Source: Daphnia pulex
Lineage: Eukaryota > Arthropoda > Branchiopoda > Diplostraca > Daphniidae
Direction: 5' to 3'
DNA length: 64,000 bases
Assembly: GCF_021134715.1 (NCBI RefSeq)
Contig: NC_060017.1
Span: 8,237,991 to 8,301,990 of the forward strand
How positions within the stretch are numbered: position 1 is the stretch's first letter; every line of letters starts with the position of its first letter. Of the stretch, positions 56,101 through 64,000 are shown in pieces. The notes under the pieces are model-generated. The model saw only the letters and a program-made list of their open reading frames with translations, had not been told where the DNA came from and searched no databases. A program made the position numbers and the translations under genes.

Positions 56101-59100
56101 TCGTGCTCAGCGTGAAATTCTGATCAAGAATATGTTTGTTTCACATGGTTCTGAGCAGTAGAAGTGCCTTTTTCTAAGTGTTGAAATCAGCGCCTCCTGG
56201 TGGCAAGTTTTGGAACTATCAGCGCCACCTGGTGGCAAGTTTTGGAACTAAATTTTATTTTGATCGCATCGTGCTCAGCGTGAAATTCTGATCAAGAATA
56301 TGTTTGTTTCACATGGTTCTGAGCAGTAGAAGTGCCTTTTTCTAAGTGTTGAAATCAGCGCCACCTGGTGGCAAGTTTTGGAACTATCAGCGCCACCTGG
56401 TGGCAAGTTTTGGAACTAAATTTTATTTTGATCGCATCGTGCTCAGCGTGAAATTCTGATCAAGAATATGTTTGTTTCACATGGTTCTGAGCAGTAGAAG
56501 TGCCTTTTTCTAAGTGTTGAAATCAGCGCCACCTGGTGGCAAGTTTTGGAACTATCAGCGCCACCTGGTGGCAAGTTTTGGAACTAAATTTTATTTTGAT
56601 CGCATCGTGCTCAGCGTGAAATTCTGATCAAGAATATGTTTGTTTCACATGGTTCTGAGCAGTAGAAGTGCCTTTTTCTAAGTGTTGAAATCAGCGCCAC
56701 CTGGTGGCAAGTTTTGGAACTAAATTTTATTTTGATCGCATCGTGCTCAGCGTGAAATTCTGATCAAGAATATGTTTGTTTCACATGGTTCTGAGCAGTA
56801 GAAGTGCCTTTTTCTAAGTGTTGAAATCAGCGCCACCTGGTGGCAAGTTTTGGAACTAAATTTTATTTTGATCGCATCGTGCTCAGCGTGAAATTCTGAT
56901 CAAGAATATGTTTGTTTCACATGGTTCTGAGCAGTAGAAGTGCCTTTTTCTAAGTGTTGAAATCAGCGCCACCTGGTGGCAAGTTTTGGAACTAAATTTT
57001 ATTTTGATCGCATCGTGCTCAGCGTGAAATTCTGATCAAGAATATGTTTGTTTCACATGGTTCTGAGCAGTAGAAGTGCCTTTTTCTAAGTGTTGAAATC
57101 AGCGCCACCTGGTGGCAAGTTTTGGAACTAAATTTTATTTTGATCGCATCGTGCTCAGCGTGAAATTCTGATCAAGAATATGTTTGTTTCACATGGTTCT
57201 GAGCAGTAGAAGTGCCTTTTCTAAGTGTTGAAATCAGCGCCACCTGGTGGCAAGTTTTGGAACTAAATTTTATTTTGATCGCATCGTGCTCAGCGTGAAA
57301 TTCTGATCAAGAATATGTTTGTTTCACATGGTTCTGAGCAGTAGAAGTGCCTTTTTCTAAGTGTTGAAATCAGCGCCACCTGGTGGCAAGTTTTGGAACT
57401 ATCAGCGCCACCTGGTGGCAAGTTTTGGAACTAAATTTTATTTTGATCGCATCGTGCTCAGCGTGAAATTCTGATCAAGAATATGTTTGTTTCACATGGT
57501 TCTGAGCAGTAGAAGTGCCTTTTTCTAAGTGTTGAAATCAGCGCCACCTGGTGGCAAGTTTTGGAACTAAATTTTATTTTGATCGCATCGTGCTCAGCGT
57601 GAAATTCTGATCAAGAATATGTTTGTTTCACATGGTTCTGAGCAGTAGAAGTGCCTTTTTCTAAGTGTTGAAATCAGCGCCACCTGGTGGCAAGTTTTGG
57701 AACTAAATTTTATTTTGATCGCATCGTGCTCAGCGTGAAATTCTGATCAAGAATATGTTTGTTTCACATGGTTCTGAGCAGTAGAAGTGCCTTTTTCTAA
57801 GTGTTGAAATCAGCGCCACCTGGTGGCAAGTTTTGGAACTAAATTTTATTTTGATCGCATCGTGCTCAGCGTGAAATTCTGATCAAGAATATGTTTGTTT
57901 CACATGGTTCTGAGCAGTAGAAGTGCCTTTTTCTAAGTGTTGAAATCAGCGCCACCTGGTGGCAAGTTTTGGAACTATCAGCGCCACCTGGTGGCAAGTT
58001 TTGGAACTAAATTTTATTTTGATCGCATCGTGCTCAGCGTGAAATTCTGATCAAGAATATGTTTGTTTCACATGGTTCTGAGCAGTCGAAGTGCCTTTTT
58101 CTAAGTGTTGAAATCAGCGCCACCTGGTGGCAAGTTTTGGAACTATCAGCGCCACCTGGTGGCAAGTTTTGGAACTAAATTTTATTTTGATCGCATCGTG
58201 CTCAGCGTGAAATTCTGATCAAGAATATGTTTGTTTCACATGGTTCTGAGCAGTAGAAGTGCCTTTTTCTAAGTGTTGAAATCAGCGCCACCTGGTGGCA
58301 AGTTTTGGAACTAAATTTTATTTTGATCGCATCGTGCTCAGCGTGAAATTCTGATCAAGAATATGTTTGTTTCACATGGTTCTGAGCAGTAGTAGTGCCT
58401 TTTTCTAAGTGTTGAAATCAGCGCCACCTGGTGGCAAGTTTTGGAACTAAATTTTATTTTGATCGCATCGTGCTCAGCGTGAAATTCTGATCAAGAATAT
58501 GTTTGTTTCACATGGTTCTGAGCAGTAGAAGTGCCTTTTTCTAAGTGTTGAAATCAGCGCCACCTGGTGGCAAGTTTTGGAACTAAATTTTATTTTGATC
58601 GCATCGTGCTCAGCGTGAAATTCTGATCAAGAATATGTTTGTTTCACATGGTTCTGAGCAGTAGAAGTGCCTTTTTCTAAGTGTTGAAATCAGCGCCACC
58701 TGGTGGCAAGTTTTGGAACTATCAGCGCCACCTGGTGGCAAGTTTTGGAACTAAATTTTATTTTGATCGCATCGTGCTCAGCGTGAAATTCTGATCAAGA
58801 ATATGTTTGTTTCACATGGTTCTGAGCAGTAGAAGTGCCTTTTTCTAAGTGTTGAAATCAGCGCCACATGGTGGCAAGTTTTGGAACTAAATTTTATTTT
58901 GATCGCATCGTGCTCAGCGTGAAATTCTGATCAAGAATATGTTTGTTTCACATGGTTCTGAGCAGTAGAAGTGCCTTTTTCTAAGTGTTGAAATCAGCGC
59001 CACCTGGTGGCAAGTTTTGGAACTATCAGCGCCACCTGGTGGCAAGTTTTGGAACTAAATTTTATTTTGATCGCATCGTGCTCAGCGTGAAATTCTGATC

Positions 59101-62100
59101 AAGAATATGTTTGTTTCACATGGTTCTGAGCAGTAGAAGTGCCTTTTTCTAAGTGTTGAAATCAGCGCCACCTGGTGGCAAGTTTGGAACTATCAGCGCC
59201 ACCTGGTGGCAAGTTTTGGAACTAAATTTTATTTTGATCGCATCGTGCTCAGCGTGAAATTCTGATCAAGAATATGTTTGTTTCACATGGTTCTGAGCAG
59301 TAGAAGTGCCTTTTTCTAAGTGTTGAAATCAGCGCCACCTGGTGGCAAGTTTTGGAACTAAATTTTATTTTGATCGCATCGTGCTCAGCGTGAAATTCTG
59401 ATCAAGAATATGTTTGTTTCACATGGTTCTGAGCAGTAGAAGTGCCTTTTTCTAAGTGTTGAAATCAGCGCCACCTGGTGGCAAGTTTTGGAACTAAATT
59501 TTATTTTGATCGCATCGTGCTCAGCGTGAAATTCTGATCAAGAATATGTTTGTTTCACATGGTTCTGAGCAGTAGAAGTGCCTTTTTCTAAGTGTTGAAA
59601 TCAGCGCCACCTGGTGGCAAGTTTTGGAACTAAATTTTATTTTGATCGCATCGTGCTCAGCGTGAAATTCTGATCAAGAATATGTTTGTTTCACATGGTT
59701 CTGAGCAGTAGAAGTGCCTTTTTCTAAGTGTTGAAATCAGCGCCACCTGGTGGCAAGTTTTGGAACTAAATTTTATTTTGATCGCATCGTGCTCAGCGTG
59801 AAATTCTGATCAAGAATATGTTTGTTTCACATGGTTCTGAGCAGTAGAAGTGCCTTTTTCTAAGTGTTGAAATCAGCGCCACCTGGTGGCAAGTTTTGGA
59901 ACTAAATTTTATTTTGATCGCATCGTGCTCAGCGTGAAATTCTGATCAAGAATATGTTTGTTTCACATGGTTCTGAGCAGTAGAAGTGCCTTTTTCTAAG
60001 TGTTGAAATCAGCGCCACCTGGTGGCAAGTTTTGGAACTAAATTTTATTTTGATCGCATCGTGCTCAGCGTGAAATTCTGATCAAGAATATGTTTGTTTC
60101 ACATGGTTCTGAGCAGTAGAAGTGCCTTTTTCTAAGTGTTGAAATCAGCGCCACCTGGTGGCAAGTTTTGGAACTAAATTTTATTTTGATCGCATCGTGC
60201 TCAGCGTGAAATTCTGATCAAGAATATGTTTGTTTCACATGGTTCTGAGCAGTAGAAGTGCCTTTTTCTAAGTGTTGAAATCAGCGCCACCTGGTGGCAA
60301 GTTTTGGAACTAAATTTTATTTTGATCGCATCGTGCTCAGCGTGAAATTCTGATCAAGAATATGTTTGTTTCACATGGTTCTGAGCAGTAGAAGTGCCTT
60401 TTTCTAAGTGTTGAAATCAGCGCCACCTGGTGGCAAGTTTTGGAACTAAATTTTATTTTGATCGCATCGTGCTCAGCGTGAAATTCTGATCAAGAATATG
60501 TTTGTTTCACATGGTTCTGAGCAGTAGAAGTGCCTTTTTCTAAGTGTTGAAATCAGCGCCACCTGGTGGCAAGTTTTGGAACTATCAGCGCCACCTGGTG
60601 GCAAGTTTTGGAACTAAATTTTATTTTGATCGCATCGTGCTCAGCGTGAAATTCTGATCAAGAATATGTTTGTTTCACATGGTTCTGAGCAGTAGAAGTG
60701 CCTTTTTCTAAGTGTTGAAATCAGCGCCACCTGGTGGCAAGTTTTGGAACTAAATTTTATTTTGATCGCATCGTGCTCAGCGTGAAATTCTGATCAAGAA
60801 TATGTTTGTTTCACATGGTTCTGAGCAGTAGAAGTGCCTTTTTCTAAGTGTTGAAATCAGCGCCACCTGGTGGCAAGTTTTGGAACTAAATTTTATTTTG
60901 ATCGCATCGTGCTCAGCGTGAAATTCTGATCAAGAATATGTTTGTTTCACATGGTTCTGAGCAGTAGAAGTGCCTTTTTCTAAGTGTTGAAATCAGCGCC
61001 ACCTGGTGGCAAGTTTTGGAACTAAATTTTATTTTGATCGCATCGTGCTCAGCGTGAAATTCTGATCAAGAATATGTTTGTTTCACATGGTTCTGAGCAG
61101 TAGAAGTGCCTTTTTCTAAGTGTTGAAATCAGCGCCACCTGGTGGCAAGTTTTGGAACTATCAGCGCCACCTGGTGGCAAGTTTTGGAACTAAATTTTAT
61201 TTTGATCGCATCGTGCTCAGCGTGAAATTCTGATCAAGAATATGTTTGTTTCACATGGTTCTGAGCAGTAGAAGTGCCTTTTTCTAAGTGTTGAAATCAG
61301 CGCCACCTGGTGGCAAGTTTTGGAACTAAATTTTATTTTGATCGCATCGTGCTCAGCGTGAAATTCTGATCAAGAATATGTTTGTTTCACATGGTTCTGA
61401 GCAGTAGAAGTGCCTTTTTCTAAGTGTTGAAATCAGCGCCACCTGGTGGCAAGTTTTGGAACTAAATTTTATTTTGATCGCATCGTGCTCAGCGTGAAAT
61501 TCTGATCAAGAATATGTTTGTTTCACATGGTTCTGAGCAGTAGAAGTGCCTTTTTCTAAGTGTTGAAATCAGCGCCACCTGGTGGCAAGTTTTGGAACTA
61601 TCAGCGCCACCTGGTGGCAAGTTTTGGAACTAAATTTTATTTTGATCGCATCGTGCTCAGCGTGAAATTCTGATCAAGAATATGTTTGTTTCACATGGTT
61701 CTGAGCAGTAGAAGTGCCTTTTTCTAAGTGTTGAAATCAGCGCCACCTGGTGGCAAGTTTTGGAACTAAATTTTATTTTGATCGCATCGTGCTCAGCGTG
61801 AAATTCTGATCAAGAATATGTTTGTTTCACATGGTTCTGAGCAGTAGAAGTGCCTTTTTCTAAGTGTTGAAATCAGCGCCACCTGGTGGCAAGTTTTGGA
61901 ACTATCAGCGCCACCTGGTGGCAAGTTTTGGAACTAAATTTTATTTTGATCGCATCGTGCTCAGCGTGAAATTCTGATCAAGAATATGTTTGTTTCACAT
62001 GGTTCTGAGCAGTAGAAGTGCCTTTTTCTAAGTGTTGAAATCAGCGCCACCTGGTGGCAAGTTTTGGAACTATCAGCGCCACCTGGTGGCAAGTTTTGGA

Positions 62101-64000
62101 ACTAAATTTTATTTTGATCGCATCGTGCTCAGCGTGAAATTCTGATCAAGAATATGTTTGTTTCACATGGTTCTGAGCAGTAGAAGTGCCTTTTTCTAAG
62201 TGTTGAAATCAGCGCCACCTGGTGGCAAGTTTTGGAACTATCAGCGCACCTGGTGGCAAGTTTTGGAACTAAATTTTATTTTGATCGCATCGTGCTCAGC
62301 GTGAAATTCTGATCAAGAATATGTTTGTTTCACATGGTTCTGAGCAGTAGAAGTGCCTTTTTCTAAGTGTTGAAATCAGCGCCACCTGGTGGCAAGTTTT
62401 GGAACTAAATTTTATTTTGATCGCATCGTGCTCAGCGTGAAATTCTGATCAAGAATATGTTTGTTTCACATGGTTCTGAGCAGTAGAAGTGCCTTTTTCT
62501 AAGTGTTGAAATCAGCGCCACCTGGTGGCAAGTTTTGGAACTAAATTTTATTTTGATCGCATCGTGCTCAGCGTGAAATTCTGATCAAGAATATGTTTGT
62601 TTCACATGGTTCTGAGCAGTAGAAGTGCCTTTTTCTAAGTGTTGAAATCAGCGCCACCTGGTGGCAAGTTTTGGAACTATCAGCGCCACCTGGTGGCAAG
62701 TTTTGGAACTAAATTTTATTTTGATCGCATCGTGCTCAGCGTGAAATTCTGATCAAGAATATGTTTGTTTCACATGGTTCTGAGCAGTAGAAGTGCCTTT
62801 TTCTAAGTGTTGAAATCAGCGCCACCTGGTGGCAAGTTTTGGAACTAAATTTTATTTTGATCGCATCGTGCTCAGCGTGAAATTCTGATCAAGAATATGT
62901 TTGTTTCACATGGTTCTGAGCAGTAGAAGTGCCTTTTTCTAAGTGTTGAAATCAGCGCCACCTGGTGGCAAGTTTTGGAACTAAATTTTATTTTGATCGC
63001 ATCGTGCTCAGCGTGAAATTCTGATCAAGAATATGTTTGTTTCACATGGTTCTGAGCAGTAGAAGTGCCTTTTTCTAAGTGTTGAAATCAGCGCCACCTG
63101 GTGGCAAGTTTTGGAACTATCAGCGCCACCTGGTGGCAAGTTTTGGAACTAAATTTTATTTTGATCGCATCGTGCTCAGCGTGAAATTCTGATCAAGAAT
63201 ATGTTTGTTTCACATGGTTCTGAGCAGTAGAAGTGCCTTTTTCTAAGTGTTGAAATCAGCGCCACCTGGTGGCAAGTTTTGGAACTAAATTTTATTTTGA
63301 TCGCATCGTGCTCAGCGTGAAATTCTGATCAAGAATATGTTTGTTTCACATGGTTCTGAGCAGTAGAAGTGCCTTTTTCTAAGTGTTGAAATCAGCGCCA
63401 CCTGGTGGCAAGTTTTGGAACTAAATTTTATTTTGATCGCATCGTGCTCAGCGTGAAATTCTGATCAAGAATATGTTTGTTTCACATGGTTCTGAGCAGT
63501 AGAAGTGCCTTTTTCTAAGTGTTGAAATCAGCGCCACCTGGTGGCAAGTTTTGGAACTATCAGCGCCACCTGGTGGCAAGTTTTGGAACTAAATTTTATT
63601 TTGATCGCATCGTGCTCAGCGTGAAATTCTGATCAAGAATATGTTTGTTTCACATGGTTCTGAGCAGTAGAAGTGCCTTTTTCTAAGTGTTGAAATCAGC
63701 GCCACCTGGTGGCAAGTTTTGGAACTATCAGCGCCACCTGGTGGCAAGTTTTGGAACTAAATTTTATTTTGATCGCATCGTGCTCAGCGTGAAATTCTGA
63801 TCAAGAATATGTTTGTTTCACATGGTTCTGAGCAGTAGAAGTGCCTTTTTCTAAGTGTTGAAATCAGCGCCACCTGGTGGCAAGTTTTGGAACTAAATTT
63901 TATTTTGATCGCATCGTGCTCAGCGTGAAATTCTGATCAAGAATATGTTTGTTTCACATGGTTCTGAGCAGTAGAAGTGCCTTTTTCTAAGTGTTGAAAT
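50104..64000. repeat. Homogeneous tandem satellite, 136- and 168-bp units, runs off window
   Basis: The unit runs from AAATTTTATTTTGATCGCAT to CAAGTTTTGGAACT, 136 bases. In about a third of units a 32-base piece (starting ATCAGCGCCACCTGGTGG) is repeated, giving 168 bases. By hand I count about 94 units. Most are identical. Variants include CAGTCGAAG or CAGTAGTAG for CAGTAGAAG, GCGCCTCCTGG, and GTGACATTC. No long frame is open. Each unit contains the reverse complement of CCACCAGGTGGCGCT. The array continues past the window end, so its true length is unknown. Confidence 0.95.
50166..50180 (-). promoter_or_regulatory. CTCF-type motif, first of about 125 in the satellite
   Basis: On the minus strand this reads CCACCAGGTGGCGCT. 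It fits the vertebrate CTCF consensus CCASYAGRKGGCRSY at all 15 positions. The same motif recurs in nearly every satellite unit and twice in each 168-bp unit. Binding is not shown; the arthropod CTCF motif shares the AGGTGGCGC core. Confidence 0.6.

Noticed and set aside
50104..64000. CRISPR array
   Set aside because: The repeats are 136-168 bases with no unique spacers between them, and the window is eukaryotic. It is a satellite.
50104..64000. Coding tandem repeat
   Set aside because: Unit lengths are not multiples of three and all frames contain stops within a unit or two.

Overview
The window looks like nuclear DNA of an arthropod, most likely a small-genome crustacean such as the water flea Daphnia. 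This is inference from gene content and style: a huckebein-type gap gene, a serine protease homologue, an astacin and a zucchini/PLD6 gene, with short GT-AG introns of about 60-250 bases. There is nothing bacterial or viral. Species cannot be fixed from the sequence alone.

Layout. 0.4-1.6 kb (minus): huckebein, two exons, with an N-terminal FRPW Groucho motif and three C2H2 fingers. 1.8-15.4 kb: a 13.6 kb stretch with no gene I can support. 15.5-26.8 kb: a segmental duplication. Each copy has an intronless ankyrin-repeat gene on the minus strand (1977 and 852 residues) followed by a broken fragment of the BEACH gene WDFY3/blue cheese on the plus strand. The ankyrin proteins share an N-terminal domain with conserved His, WWSLEK and Cys positions that may be a papain-like hydrolase fold. 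27-28.4 kb: broken pieces of a luciferase/4-coumarate-CoA-ligase-like gene. 28.5-30.3 kb (minus): an eight-exon S1 serine protease homologue whose catalytic Ser is Glu and whose fold is split by about 90 Thr-rich residues. 30.4-32.1 kb: a DNA transposon with 66-bp terminal repeats, a 7-bp target duplication and a THAP gene broken by a stop codon. 33.9-35.4 kb: a seven-exon astacin metalloprotease. 35.8-36.8 kb: a second N-terminal piece of the ligase and a broken AMBRA1-like fragment. 37.0-38.3 kb: a 465-bp MITE 73 bases upstream of an intact three-exon zucchini/PLD6 gene (piRNA biogenesis nuclease). 38.4-49.7 kb: MITEs (one piggyBac-like with TTAA duplication, one foldback with a 30-bp palindrome), duplicated non-coding segments, a MAEA (GID/CTLH E3 ligase) pseudogene and two frameshifted Tyr-rich secretory/cuticle-like genes. 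50.1 kb to the window end: about 14 kb of nearly identical tandem satellite with 136- and 168-bp units.

Main signal. Every satellite unit carries a 15-base match, with no mismatch, to the published vertebrate CTCF consensus, and the 168-bp units carry two. By hand count there are about 94 units and roughly 125 such motifs in 14 kb. Related weaker motifs occur in decayed units beside the array and in the THAP transposon. This could be a CTCF- or insulator-type satellite, comparable in idea to the human DXZ4 array.

How it fits together. The left end is ordinary developmental-gene territory with a large flanking desert. From about 15 kb onward the DNA is an accessory zone: tandem duplicates, non-processed fragments of conserved single-copy genes (WDFY3, AMBRA1, MAEA, ligase), DNA transposons, and finally satellite. 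This resembles the edge of a heterochromatic block. Intact genes there are huckebein's neighbours only by position. I see no operon-like relationship.
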